Program-made: the position numbers and the translations under genes
Notes under the pieces: generated by a model
The model's input: the letters and a program-made list of their open reading frames with translations, nothing else
Database searches by the model: none
What the model was told of the DNA's origin: nothing
Part shown: one piece after another, positions 11,929 through 24,500 of the stretch
Layout of the letters: each line of letters starts with the position of its first letter
Position numbering within the stretch: the stretch's first letter is position 1
Assembly: GCA_033032865.1 (NCBI GenBank)
Contig: JAWHQI010000051.1
Location: 11,984,001 to 12,048,000, forward strand
Direction of reading: 5' to 3'
DNA length: 64,000 bases
From: Dactylorhiza incarnata
Taxonomy: Eukaryota; Streptophyta; Magnoliopsida; Asparagales; Orchidaceae

Positions 11929-12583
11929 AGTTAAAAATTTTGATTTGAATCGTTTAGGAGTAAGCAGGAGTTGCATCAACTGAGTTATAGCCAAACAACC
12001 ACAATGCCACACAGCAACACAAGAAACTTTAATGAATCACAAACTTCATTTACAGTGCGAGAAATACATGGCGAGACATGATTCATAAGAATCATGAAGG
12101 AGAGAAGAACAAAACACCAAAAAGAAAAACTGGCGGCTTGACAAAGCAGAGACCGCACAGACCGCTCGACTTCAGAGATCGACCGGCTAGACCTGAGATC
12201 GCGCGAATAGAAAACAGACAGACCGCCTGCACTGCAAGACTGCCACCTCAGACCGCACGAACTGAAGCTTATTGCACTGAACAATGACCTGAAGCTGTCG
12301 CCAGACCGCAACTCAGATCGCCTGACCGCTGAAGTCTCCGGATCGCCGAGTTTGCTGCGAACATCACAAGTGCCAGATCACAGACAAGCCGCTGCCGACC
12401 TGATAACCAAGCCGCTGGGAAATTACCAAGGAAGGAGACCGCAACCTGCTGATCGCAAACCTGCGAACACAACAAACAGTCAACTCGCTTCCGAGACCGC
12501 CCGACCTCAAATTTGAGACCGCACGAATTAACCCAGGCTCTAGTTCTTATAGTTCTCGTTATGAATGACGGGCCATGCACCCC

Positions 12584-12591
12584 TATTTATA
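12584..12591 (-). promoter_or_regulatory. TATA box of copia A LTR
   Basis: TATAAATA on the reverse strand inside the LTR. The GACCGC-rich stretch lies mainly upstream of it in transcription direction. Confidence 0.6.
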
Positions 12592-12877
12592 GGCGGGTAG
12601 ATGGATGTCGTCACCGCACAAACCGGGATATAGTCACCACCCGTCAGATCGCCAACGGTCTCACAAGGCAGACCGCGCGATCACACATCTTGGATAAACA
12701 TCCGAGCAAGACCGCAAATCAGCATGCAGATCGCGCACAGGTCGCGCAAACACGAGACCGCGCACAAGCCTCGTGGACACAAGTGTACTCCTTCCTTAGA
12801 CCACCAGGAGCAAAACAGAACCATCTGGGCGACTTCAGACAAGTCGCCAGATCGCCAATACAGGCCGCCCGGACAGG

Positions 12878-12882
12878 CGGTC
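12878..12882. other. TSD CGGTC, left copy
   Basis: Matches CGGTC at 25187-25191. Together they bracket the 12.3-kb element and restore the copia A LTR when one copy and the element are removed. Confidence 0.93.
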
Positions 12883-13518
12883 TGTAAGACCCCCCTCCCG
12901 GAACACAAGACACGGCCGAGGGGAGTCTTATGCCCAGGACATCCGCCTTGCGGAAGCGCCAGCTCATGGGCTAGCCACCACCACAAGACGCCTATCCCGC
13001 CGGCTAAACCAACTCAACAGCGCCAACCCATCAATAAACTAAAACAAGAAGCCACATATAGATATATATAATTCGCATAAGTAAGAGTCCATAATTATAC
13101 AAAAAGGTAGCTCCTGCAAAAGTACATCAGAGTATCACAAAAGATGCCCAAAGGGCTACAACTCAAAACTACTACTTACGTCTGTCACTACCGGTACTGT
13201 AGGTATCGCTGTCTCTGGCCCTGTCGCCCTGACCTGACTGTCCTCCTCCTGCGTCGTGCGCTGCGGCTCCAGGGTGCACTCCTAAAAAGAGGGACGTAGC
13301 AACCGTTAGTCATAAAGACTAAGTGGCTTCACATCCGCTCCCCCGGCGACTCCAAGGCACCGAGCGGTAGAATTGAAAGAAAGCTGCAATATTAGCAATA
13401 ACATACAAAACAGGTGACAGGAAGGGTTGTTCATATGTGTCGGTTGTATAAGTACCCAAGTACTTGCAATATTCCTAACTATCATGTTCATAGTTATATA
13501 TATAGCAGCGATAACTAT

Positions 13519-13523
13519 CCAAG
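13519..13523. other. TSD CCAAG, left copy
   Basis: Pairs with 15095-15099. The undisrupted sequence TATCCAAGCAAGTG at about 22165-22178 in the sister LTR is the empty site. Confidence 0.95.
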
Positions 13524-15094
13524 TGATGAGTACTTTTTGCACTCATCTTTTAGTATTATTTTAATATAGTTTTAAATTGAATTTATATAATTTTTATGTA
13601 TTTTCTTATTTAATCTGTTCCTTTTAAATCTCTTCAACTAATTTAAGCTTATTTTATGTTTTGCAGGTTTTCTGGGCACTTTGAGTAAAAATCCAAAGTA
13701 CACGCCCAAGGTCACGGGCGTGACCAAGGGCGTGACAGTCAAAGATGTGTTCCAGACCCAATTCCTCCACCAGGGAGCGTTCCGTGAAGAATTCGCCAAG
13801 TACACGCCCCAGATCACGGGCGTGACCAAGGGCGTGACCCAGTGTCACGGCCGCGACTCGCCACAGCATCCAGAGCATGCCTGCCACGTCATTTAAAGTT
13901 ACACGCCCCAGGTCACGGGCGTGACCTTGGGCGTGACATCAGGTCACGGGCGTGACTCGCCCCGCGCTTCTTCCCGCCAGAGTTTCCCGCCAGCAGCACT
14001 ATTTCAAGATTACACGCCCCAGGTCACGGGCGTAACCTAGGGCGTGACACGGCCGAAACGCTTGCAATTACTCCAGAAGGCGCCCTCTCCGCTGCTGCTT
14101 CGATCACGCCCCTTACACGCCCTTGGTCACGGGCGTGACCAAGGGCGTGTAACCTCATTTTTTCAGCTATATAAAGCCAGCTCCAGCAGATGTTGAAAGA
14201 CGCATTTTGGGAGTTCAAATCTCCATTTCTTGTTTTATTTTAATGTTTTAGTAGTCTTGTAGTTGTTCTTTTATTTCAATAGTTGTAATTTTCAATTTCT
14301 AGCTTGTATTTCTTTTCAATTGCAATTAATAAAATAGTTCTATTCTCTTATTTCTCCTCCCCTCTTCATGTGTTCTTTTACCTTCTTTAATTCCTCTATC
14401 TCCATGAGTACTTAGATTTCTTTTAGTACTCGATCGAGATGATCCGAGGAAAAATAATTATCATGAAGTAATTTAGAACATCTTTTTCTCTTCGTGGAAA
14501 TACTTTCGATTTATCCTTGATTTTAATGAAATGAGATTATACTTTCGAATTATAATTCTCGTTCTTGTTTTCGTTCTGTAGTTAGCCGAACAAGCTCGGA
14601 AGGCGAATCGATCATTCAAGGATAAAAAGAGTAGAATGCAATCCTCGAGAGAGGACGATGCTACCCTTCCGGATTGGAGTAAAAGCCAATAGAGGGATTC
14701 ACTTCGATAAGGCGAGTTTCAGGGGTTTCGATTCTAGAACGAGAGTTCGATTGATCAACCTAAACTCAGGCGAGCGCATCCTCGAGAGAGGTGCGTTCAT
14801 AATTCGGGAATCTCCACGGTCAAGCTATTTTATTAAGAGAATGCGTTTTTTTTATTCTTATTTTTATCCCCAAGGTGATTCAAGATCGAGTGCTAATCGC
14901 TTTTTTTAATTCTTATTTTAATTTTCTTTTTTGCAAACCAACCTCAAGTTTTAATTGATAAGATAATAGAGATTTTCTTGAAGTAAGAGTACTCAACCGC
15001 CCCGAGTCTAATACGACCTTGGTTTCTATAGCCTATACTACATTCGATACGGTACACTTGTCGTTATCGTTTGCAAGCATAGTTTTGCGCATCA
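13524..15094 (+). mobile_element. Athila-type solo LTR
   Basis: 1,571-bp solo LTR, TGATGAGT...GCATCA, closely related to the LTR at 6914-8505, flanked by CCAAG on both sides. The homologous position in the right LTR has no insertion. It keeps the palindrome array (about 13700-14150) and TATATAAA at 14168-14175. No internal sequence is present, so it formed by LTR-LTR recombination after insertion. Confidence 0.96.
13700..14152 (+). repeat. U3 palindrome array in solo Athila LTR
   Basis: Repeats of GTCACGGGCGTGAC with flanking ACACGCCC and AGGGCGTGA, about every 100 bp. Same layout as 7093-7540, with scattered single-base changes. Confidence 0.85.
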
Positions 15095-15252
15095 CCAAGC
15101 AAGTGTAAGCACAACAAACATAAGCTGAGTATTAAAGAGCTGAATTGAACTTAACTTATAAGGATGCCCATACAAGCCTATAAGTTAAGGGTCTGCATAT
15201 AAAGTAACTCATCATATAAAGGTGCCCATACAAGTTTATATGATGAGGAATG

Positions 15253-15354
15253 CGGTGCAATGCAATGATTATGATATGAATGTGGTGCAATGATTATGAT
15301 ATGAATGTGGTGCAATGATTATGATATGAATGTGGTGCAATGATTATGATATGA
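15253..15354. repeat. 25-bp tandem repeat, 4 copies (left LTR)
   Basis: Unit GTGGTGCAATGATTATGAT plus ATGAAT. The right LTR has three copies at 22324-22402, so copy number changed after insertion. Confidence 0.85.
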
Positions 15355-17719
15355 TTTGCTATGCTGCATAGACCTTTAGTTCCCACTTTTCGAGGGTAGC
15401 TAACCACTCAGGCGCCCCCCGTCGTGGCCAGACGGTGGCAGTGGCACGGGCCTCGCCACTACTAGGAAGGTATGCACACTACCAGTCCTAGGCCTCGGTA
15501 CGCCTCAACGCTCTTTGTTCATAGCAGAGTCCCTGCGTACTGCTTGCCTCGCAAGTCTTTCAAGACACGGAAGGAGGTCTTTGGGTAGGTGATCACCAAG
15601 TAGCCCTGCCCGACCGGTCTGAGTCTAACTGCCAGCTCCCATCGGTGTGCCGACCGGCGAGCCCGTAGACCCGCCACCGACTATCCTCTACCGAGGATCA
15701 CTACAAAACCATGTGTTAAAACCAGCACATTCATATTGTCACGTTCTGCCCGTAGGCCCATTCTTCACATGTTTCAACCTAGTTGGAACTATTCACATTT
15801 ATGAGGGTTTACTCCCAATATATACCATCCCGTTATTTATCTAGCGAGGCGATCATTCATAGAAGCACGTCTTCCAAACATGCGCCAAGAGTCCCCAATA
15901 TAACGTTCGTGATTTCCAAGCACATCTCACATGTCATCGACATTCACTTCTCGTACTCAATTTACAGCTCACTCTATTACGATGAGATCTTTATCGCATT
16001 TGAGGGGTTGTCACCAAACCACACTCTTCGCTGGGTGATCGATCGATGTGCGCATTATTATAAACATGTCGTCAAAGTCTTTATTCGATTATTCATCGCA
16101 ATGCCTCATTCCATACATCATGCCATTCGCCCATGCTCCGCCCAATTGACACGTAAACCTGGGCACTCATTTCCTCATTAAATTGGAGAATATAGATTTC
16201 TCACCAAACAATAGCCACGTCGGCATTCCTAATTATTATTCCCAGAGCGAAGCGAGAACGAACTACGGTTGGTGAAATCACAACAAGTACCCTCCCACAA
16301 CTCATGAAATTCAACAAGGGTCAGAACAATATCATCAATTCGATTTCTACCACTATTAAGAGCGCCGGACAAGTATTATAAAAGATATCCCCAAAGATTA
16401 TCGCAATTCAAACTACAACGACGCTGAATAATAAAACTGAGATTGTGGGAGTTCTACTCCACCCCAAATTATGTGCAACCCCATTTTGGAAAGCTCTCTC
16501 CAAGGGCTACAACATTCATGCTGAGTACTAAACCCAGATCCAAGTGGATCCTACCTAAAATCTGCTCCAAAGTCATCTGCAGAAACCTGGACAGCAAAAA
16601 CAACACGCACTTAAACAATTTCCCGCTTTCTGGACAGTCCACTCGACTGGACCTTTAGGGATCTACAGTTTACTTCAGGAAACGGGTAACCTGTCGTTGG
16701 AAAGCTCTTTCCGAGGGCTACAACTTCCTTGTTGAGCCCGAAGTCTAATTCCAGCGGTGTCAAGCCTAAAAACTGGCTCGAACCCAGCTGCGCACTATTT
16801 CCTTAATAACCAAGTGCAAGTTATGAATACATTTATCACATATAATTATCAATCCTAATAATCAAGCATTAATTGAATTAATTGATCAAGCATTAATTTA
16901 GGCAGCCACCTTCTCTTCTCCATTCTCAAGCATCATATATATATATGATATATATATATTATTCCATAACAGGGGAACTAATGTTGAATTCCCCTAATCC
17001 ATAACAGGGATCATATGTATATGTGTATATATATTGAATTTCCCCCTGACAGAGAACTAAGATTGAAATCCCATAAGGAATTTAGGCAGCCACCTTTCTC
17101 TCCTCCCATGCACCCTCACGAGGCCACCACGTCTCACGAAACCAACGTCCCACGTTCGTATTGAAGCGGGGAGTTGAATGAGGGTATTTTCGCGGCGATC
17201 AACGCCCTACGGCGAAAAACCCTAACGCGGTCTCAACCTACGGAACTTCATTTCGCTCCCAAATCGACTCAATTGAGTCGATGCCTCGCCTAATGGATCT
17301 AAGAAAACTAGCACCAAGGGAGAGGGGTCAGAAGTCACCACATTTTCCGGTCGCGGTTCGAGCTCGTCGTTGCGGCGGCACGGCGACATTCGGTCGAGCT
17401 CTATCTTTTCTCCGAGCTCCACTCCTTCAAGCTCCACGAAGAGAAAACCCTTCACGGATCCTTGGCCAAACTCCTTCAAGGTGGGGGAAAAATGGAGAGA
17501 GAAAAAAGTGAAGAAGAGGAAGAAGATGGAGGGGGAAGAAGATGAATAGTGGGAGATGAGATGAAATGGCAAGCCCTCAGCTATACGGGTTAAGAGGGGA
17601 GAGAAAGAGAGAGAGAGTAGTGGAAAAAGAGGGTTTGGCAATTAATGCCCTCCATCCTCTCCTATGCCTTGCATTGGAACTCCAATTATTCATAAAGAAA
17701 TAAGCACCCAAGCTTTGTC

Positions 17720-18005
17720 GGGCGACGGGAAGAAAAAACAAGAATTCGTCGAGCGCTACTGCCCCCTTCGACGTTCGTCGAATGAAGCCCTTCGACTTTC
17801 ATCGAACGCTATATCTTAGTCGAGCGCTCCTATTATAACATAGTCGAACGGTTCCCGTTCGACAAATTAGTCGAACACTGCCCCCTGAGATCGACGAATC
17901 CAGGAAATTCGTCGAACAGAATGCTCAATCCTGAGATCGACGAATTTAGGGAATTCGTCGAACGACTTCAATTCCCGAGATAGACGAAATTTGAGAATTG
18001 TGCTA
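17720..18005. repeat. TTCGTCGAAC-type palindrome cluster (left LTR)
   Basis: Many copies of TTCGTCGA / TCGACGAA, including hairpins such as GTCGAACGG-TTC-CCGTTCGAC at 17843-17863 and a stem of GACGAATT / AATTCGTC near 17940. On the reverse strand this is the start of U3. The right LTR has the same cluster at about 24795-25040. Confidence 0.8.
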
Positions 18006-18135
18006 ACAACACACCAAGCATAATAAAAAGGAATTAGATAACAACACCCCTTGTCCATAAGTGTTATCAGCACACCCATTCATTTCACTGTTTTAATTCT
18101 CATCATAGGGGCCAAGTACGAATCGGGATGTTACA

Positions 18136-20817
18136 AATCCAATAACCGAAGAAACAATTTCGTCCCCAAAATTTAAGTTGGGCTTATGGGGACCGAAGAT
18201 CGGATTACGAAAATTGTTCTTCCGAGCACACACTGAATCTTACTCGTCTCAGGTGAGGGCCACAACTCGTCCTTCCTACCTCACCTCAAATTCCCCCAGG
18301 TGTAGACTCGTTATACTCTATGACACCTGGAACCCCAAGTTCTATCAGCCTTAATAAGTTAGCTTCGTTATACCTTGGTCTAAAATCTATCAAGGTCGGA
18401 GAGAACCTAACACGCACGATGTTACCACTCGTGCGCCACACCAAATCCAGATTTGCAAAACTAAGGGATTCTTCCATGATCAACAATCAATACAACTCCT
18501 ACTTAACAAATTTCAAGGCGTCCCCCAAAATTTGTTATGCAGTCGTCTGACCAACTATTGATCATTGAGAAGCACTACCACACTAACAAGAGGACCCAAG
18601 CTTTCGCTTAACAACACCCATGAGGTTCTAATGATGACACTCAGGCTATCGGAACCTAAGGACTACCACCAAGTCTATATGCCATCCAAACACTTGCAGC
18701 ATAATAAATTACCTCAATCCCTTAATCAAACAACCTCTTAGAACCGACTTCTCTAACGCTCTCACCACGGATCATACATACAGTACCCGTCTTCCCACAT
18801 AGCACATAATCATCCGATGAGGCTTATCAACTGGTCCTGGTGATGTTGAGGATCAATATCGTAGGCTCAAGGCAAGGCGATTCTATGACTCTACACCTTA
18901 CTTCCCTTCTAAAAACACGAGACCCGAGTCTAGTGTCTTTTTGTCTCACCTAGGTCTTGCTTAGGCTTACACAAGATTCAAAATTGGTGGCGAAATTTCT
19001 CGCATGAGCCCGACCAGTCATTGAATGGCTCTTTAATCATAAACATAGGCCTTATTCAGCCGTTGGGTTATGCTACAAGTCTCTACAGAACTGCCCTAAC
19101 GGGGTAACACGAGCACGCATACTCATATTCATGCCAACATTCTTCCCAACATAACAGACTAATTCACATCAATTCCATGCGCCCTACAATCTCTGCCAAC
19201 GATCATTTATGGCATGCCCCTTTCATGAGAATCTTTCAAGAGTTTCAGATCATCAACCGAGTCGTATTAGTCTTGTTGACTCCGCCACCCAACGCGTATT
19301 GATCTCCCAAGCTATAATCATATCGCGACATAGATGTATGTGGAGAATTATTATCTTCAACTTGCTCTCTTCTCTTATTCCGCTAATTCAATTTCTATCA
19401 TCCAACCCATGGCATTAGCAGCCCATCTTGCTCACGGCGATTTAATTATTCAAAAATCACAGACTCCCGAGGTTAAGATTACAAGGATTTAAATTCCTCA
19501 AAGAATTCCAAGACGGTACATCACTAGCCCAATAAACTAAGAGATAAGCCCCCAAATCTCTTCGGCTGGATTTCTTTTTCCCGTAAATTCTACGCTCATG
19601 TCTTCTTCAATCCATGTTCGAATACTCATCCTAATTTTCATTCATCATCATAATCGCCTACATCTCTTTCAACTGAAATGCGCATCTAACAGTTCTACAC
19701 GGCAGGGGCGACTTCAACGGCAGGCTTACATCAACTATCATTATCATAGGCTCCTTCCCCAAGTAACCGTATTCGCCTAACCATTTATAAGGAATTATAG
19801 AATCAGGGGATTATTTCGAGCCAAAACCTCCTAAATTTTTATCACAACAAATAATCCCCCTCTAAACATTTCCACCAAATTTAAGTCTCACCCATTATTA
19901 CCATAAATATACAACCCAATTCATAAATCTCATTTGGGGTGATCTCAATATCATCGGGCATATATTCACCAAACTTTAGGGAAGAGCAATCCTCCAAGCC
20001 TATATGGAAAATACTCACCCGAGTCTTTCAAACTTCATGGGAACGGTTCGTCGTCATTATAGTCGTGCACATACAAGATCTCTTCTACTCCCTGCCATAA
20101 GGTTATCATTTCCAAGATATTCTTTTCTCCCGTTTTACTAATGAAATTGCCCATCGCTCAAGATCTGACGATACAAGCCGTAGCGCTCAAGATGAAGTAA
20201 ATCCTCAAGGATCACCGAATCTAAGCGTCATAGAATTGTGACGACTCAATAAGCGACAACACCCCACGACGACATCTACTAGCCCCAATAAACGAAGAAA
20301 CAAGATCAGCCCCCATACCTCCCGGGCTGAGTTTCTTCCATTGCCAATACGATACATTCGTCCCCCGTGTGCACACAACCTCAAGGCACACATCTATGGA
20401 TTGGCATTCCACTACCAATACCCGCCTTCATGCACATGTATGGCCATCTCTTAAGACTTATTGGCACCGCACATGCTTAGTGGTCTTTTACTAAGCTGAT
20501 AACTGGCGATCGACACCCATCCCATCGTGATTGCCCTAATACCTGGGTAGGGGTGATATCATTACTCCATTATCCGAGGCAGAGACCTCAGTGCGTAAGC
20601 TTCTAGTATTTGCACTTACGCTAAATTCTAAGCCATCCAGAAGGCACACTCTCTCGTTGGCCCCTGTGAAATGCTACACGCCGCCCCGATCATCTACAAC
20701 TCCTCCGACACAAATGCGTAAGTGGCACTCACAAGTGAAGGTTGGAACTAAAACATCCTAGCATGGTACCGCGGATTTAAATTATACGTGTTGAAGCTAG
20801 ACCAAGCAGATGACTAG
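18136..20817 (-). other. Unassigned interior of chromovirus-like element
   Basis: About 2.7 kb with no reading frame that resembles a retroelement enzyme on either strand. Next to the left LTR is a chromovirus-style tract (reverse AATTTTGGGGACGAAATT, 18156-18174), which marks the 3' end of the element. Two diverged copies of one segment start near 19525 and 20276. Either pol decayed past recognition or it was replaced by unrelated DNA. Confidence 0.6.
18156..18174 (-). promoter_or_regulatory. Polypurine-region motif of chromovirus-like element
   Basis: Reverse-strand AAATTTTGGGGACGAAATT close to the 3' LTR. The GGGGACGAAAT motif is typical just before the 3' LTR in Tekay/Del-type elements; the usual longer G run is missing. 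Confidence 0.55.
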
Positions 20818-21323
20818 TTAAACATACTGAGGCATAATAGTCATGAAAGACGGAACTAAAACGCATGGGTACCTGCAATGACCTCTTGCGGATCCCGCTC
20901 CTGAGTTAGATCCAACGCATATACCTGCTCCTGAGCCATGGGGATAACCTGAGCATCCCTTTGACGCTGCTGGCAATGGCTCCGAATGTGGTCCGGCTGC
21001 TGGCAATAATAGCAAAGTCTGACACCTCTTTGCGGCAGAGGCGCTTGATCCTGGCGCGGTGGGGGCAACGGTAATGGTCGTGCTGGTTGCTCCACCCTAA
21101 AGTTAGGGCGAAAATGCCCACTACCTCTTCTCCGGTCTACTCTGCCCCTTGCCTTCTGTCTCCTCCTGAAACTGGGCCCTGCTTCCGCTAAGCTCGTACC
21201 AGCAAAGACAAGAAGAGACCTGGAGGCATCCAGAATTGCCGCTAAAGTCTGACCCAGCTCCGACTGCTGGAACAAGGTTAGTCCTGGAGGTACTGGGGTG
21301 CCATCTGCTGGCTCCGAACGCAC
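20818..21323 (-). pseudogene. gag: Truncated gag tail with zinc knuckle
   Basis: The reverse frame 21323-20856 (155 residues) contains a basic, arginine- and glutamine-rich segment. It is followed by one intact CCHC knuckle CYYCQQPDHIRSHC at about residues 103-116, then QVYALDLTQERDPQEVIAGT. In chromoviruses a similar phrase joins gag to protease (YALT...VVTGT). The capsid block that normally lies before the knuckle is missing, and the protease active site (DSGAS) that should follow is also missing. The frame therefore represents a gag with both sides deleted. It lies 200 bases from the primer site, as a gag would. It might still bind nucleic acid if made; that is inference. Confidence 0.75.
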
Positions 21324-21510
21324 CGAAATCTACATATGAGGTAGATTTTTGGGTTAGGTTGGCTACTTAAAGGGTGAATAACGGACATACTTAATGCGAA
21401 TCCCCTATGGGCACACCACCGCTTCCGCTGATTCAGTTTGTCCTCAAACTGAAGAGTTGAGTGGGGTGGCCCCATAAGGCTATGGACTTCTTTATCGCAG
21501 GATCGTTGCA

Positions 21511-21521
21511 AGCTGATACCA
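21511..21521 (-). promoter_or_regulatory. Primer binding site of chromovirus-like element
   Basis: Reverse-strand TGGTATCAGCT, two bases inside the right LTR. It resembles the tRNA-Met-type primer site and fixes the element's orientation as reverse. Confidence 0.8.
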
Positions 21522-21523
21522 TT

Positions 21524-24500
21524 TGTAAGACCCCCCCCCCTCCCGGAACACAAAACACGGCCGAGGGGAGTCTTATGCCCTGGACAGCCGCCTTGCGGAA
21601 GCGCCAGCTCACGGGCTAGCCACCTCCACAAGACGCCTATCCCGCCGGCTAAACCAACTCAACAGCGCCAACCCATCAATAAACTAAAACAAGAAGCCAC
21701 ATATAGATATATATAATTCGCATAAGTAAGAGTCCATAATTATACAAAAAGGTAGCTCCTGCAAAAGTACATCAGAGTATCACAAAAGATGCCCAAAGGG
21801 CTACAACTCAAAACTACTACTCACGTCTGTCACTGCCGGTACTGTAGGTATCGCTGTCTCCGGCCCTGTCGCCCTGACCTGACTGTCCTCCTCCTGCGCC
21901 GTGCGCTGCGGCTCCAGGGTGCACTAGTAAAAAGAGGGACGTAGCAACCGTTAGTCATAAAGACTAAGTGGCTTCACATCCGCTCCCCCGGCGACTCCAA
22001 GGCACCGGGCGGTTGAATTGAAAGAAAGCTGCAATATTAGCAATAGTATACAAAACAGGTGACAGGAAGAGTTGTTCATATGTGTCGGTTGTATAAGTAC
22101 CCAAGTACTTGCAATATTCCTAACTAGTATGTTCATAGTTATATATATAGTAGCGATAACTATCCAAGCAAGTGTAAGCACAACAAACATAAGCTGAGTA
22201 TTAAAGAGCTGAATTGAACTTAACTTATAAGGATGCCCATACAAGCTTATAAGTTAAGGGTCTGCATATAAAGTAACTCATCATATAAAGGTGCCCATAC
22301 AAGTTTATATGATGAGGATCCAATGCGGTGCAATGCAATGATTATGATATGAATGTGGTGCAATGATTATGATATGAATGCGGTGCAATGATTATGATAT
22401 GATTTGCTATGCTGCATAGACCTTTAGTTCCCACTTTTCGAGGGTAGCTAACCACTCAGGCGCCCCCCGTCATGGCCAGACGGTGGCAGTGGCACGGGCC
22501 TCGCCACTACTAGGAAGGTATGCACACTACCAGTCCTAGGCCTCGGTAAGCCTCAACGCTCTTTGTTCATAGCGGAGTCCCTGCGTACTGCTTGCCTCGC
22601 AAGTCTTTCAAGACACGGAAGGAGGTCTTTGGGTAGGTGAGCACCAAGTAGCCCTGCCCGACCGGTCTGAGTCTAACTACCAGCTCCCGTCGGTGTGCCG
22701 ACCGGCGAGCCCGTAGACCCGCCACCGACTATCCTCTACCGAGGATCACTACAAAACCATGTGTGAAAACCAGCACATTCATATTGTCACGTTCTGCCCG
22801 TAGGCCCATTCTTCACATGTTTCAACCTAGTTGGAACTATTCACATTTATGAGGGTTTACTCCTAATATATACCATCCCGTTATTTATCTAGCGAGGCGA
22901 TCATTCATAGAAGCACGTCTTCCAAACATGCGCCAAGAGTCCCCAATATAACGTTCGTGATTTCCAAGCACATCTCACATGTCATCGACATTCACTTCTC
23001 GTACTCAATTTACAGCTCACTCTAATATGATGAGATCTTTATCGCATTTGAGGGGTTGTCACCAAACCACACTCTTCGCTGGGTGATCGATCGATGTGCG
23101 CATTATTATAAACATGTCGTCAAAGTCTTTATTCGATTATTCATCAGAATGCCTCATTCCATACATCATGCCATTCGCCCATGCTCCGCCCAATTGACAC
23201 GTAAACCTGGGCACTCATTTCCTCATTAAATTGGAGAATATAGATTTCTCTCCAAACAATAGCCACGTCGGCATTCCTAATTATTATTCCCAGAGCGAAG
23301 CGAGAACGAACTACGGTTGGCGAAATCACAACAAGTACCCTCCCACAACTCATGAAATTCAACAAGGGTCAGCACAATATCATCAATTCGATTTCTACCA
23401 CTATTAAGAGCGTCGGACAAGTATTATAAAAGATATCCCCAAAGATTATCGCAATTCAAACTACAACGACGCTGATTAACAAAACTGAGATTCTGGGAGT
23501 TCTACTCCACCCCAAATTATGTGCCACCCCATTTTGGGAAGCTCTCTCTAAGGGCTACAACATTCATGTTGAGTCCTAAACCCAGATCCAAGTGGATCCT
23601 ACCTAAAATCTGCTCCAAAGTCATCTGCAGAAACCTGGACAGCAAAAATAGCACGCACTTAAACAATTTCCCGCTTTCTGGACCGTCCACTCGACTGGAC
23701 CTTTAGGGAGCTACAGGTTACTTCAGGAAACGGATAACCTATCGTTGGAAAGCTCTTTCCGAGGGCTACAACTTCCTTGTTGAGCCCGAAGTCTAATTCC
23801 AGCGGTGTCAAGCCTAAAAACTGGCTCGAACCCAGCTGCGCACTATTTCCTTAATAACCAAGTGCAAGTTATGAATACATTTATCACATATAATTATCAA
23901 TCCTAATAATCAAGCATTAATTGAATTAATTGATCAAGCATTAATTTAGGCAGACACCTTCTCTTCTCCATTCTCAAGCATCATATATATATATGATATA
24001 TATATATTATTCCATAACAGGGGAACTAATGTTGAATTCCCCTAATCCATAACAGGGATCATATGTATATGTGTATATATATTGAATTTCCCCCTGACAG
24101 AGAACTAAGATTGAAATCCCATAAGGAATTTAGGCAGCCACCTTTCTCTCCTCCCATGCACGCTCACGAGGCCACCACGTCTCACGAAACCAACGTCCCA
24201 CGTTCGTATTGAAGCGGGGAGTTGAATTAGGGTATTTTCGCGGCGATCGACGCCCTACGGCGAAAAACCCTAACGCGGCCTCAACCTACGGAACTTCATT
24301 TCACTCCCAAATCGACTCAATTGAGTCGATGCCTCGCCTAATGGATCTAAGAAAACTAGCACCAAGGGAGAGGGGTCGGAAGTCACCTCATTTTCCGGTC
24401 GCGGTTCGAGCTCGTCGTTGCGGCGGCACGACGACATTCGGTTGAGCTCCATCTTTTCTCCGAGCTCCACTCCTTCAAGCTCCACGAAGAGAAAACCCTT

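Larger units (their letters stand above)
8506..12882 (-). mobile_element. Copia A: Ty1/copia element, 5' part, reverse strand
   Basis: Reverse-strand copia element with order 5' LTR, tRNA-Met-type primer site, gag, protease, integrase, RT. It is cut inside RT at 8505/8506 by the Athila-like element; the rest lies outside the window to the left. Its 5' LTR is split by the element at 12883-25186 and resumes at 25192-25416. Beyond 25416 it borders copia B gag sequence, so copia A was inserted in copia B. Confidence 0.93.
11931..12882 (-). repeat. 5' LTR of copia A, inner part
   Basis: The LTR runs from just outside the primer site to 12882, where another element is inserted, and continues at 25192-25416 (TCAACA end, that is TGTTGA on the reverse strand). 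The total is about 1.18 kb. It is rich in the word GACCGC and its complement. A reverse TATAAATA box is at 12584-12591. The exact inner end is uncertain by a few bases because it lacks a clean CA. Confidence 0.8.
12883..18135 (-). repeat. 3' LTR (left) of chromovirus-like element
   Basis: Matches 21524-25186 throughout, except for a 1,576-bp insertion (solo LTR 13524-15094 plus one TSD copy), one extra copy of a 25-bp tandem unit and small indels. Short reading frames inside it, such as 17222-17641 reverse, occur in both LTRs and look like chance frames rather than genes. Confidence 0.9.

Noticed and set aside
12078..13071. Several overlapping 60-125-residue frames on both strands
   Set aside because: They fall in the copia A LTR and the left end of the next LTR; GACCGC repeats lack stop codons and open frames by chance.
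16921..17040. AT-rich alternating stretch as a possible matrix attachment or origin site
   Set aside because: A plain (AT)n microsatellite present in both LTR copies; no further signal.
17222..17641. Reverse frame of 139 residues, with a similar frame at 24270-24527
   Set aside because: Lies inside the LTRs of the chromovirus-like element; the second copy is broken differently. Chance frame in GC-rich U3/R sequence.
20205..20418. Two short reverse frames in the chromovirus-like interior
   Set aside because: Cysteine/leucine-rich, overlapping in different frames, no family resemblance.
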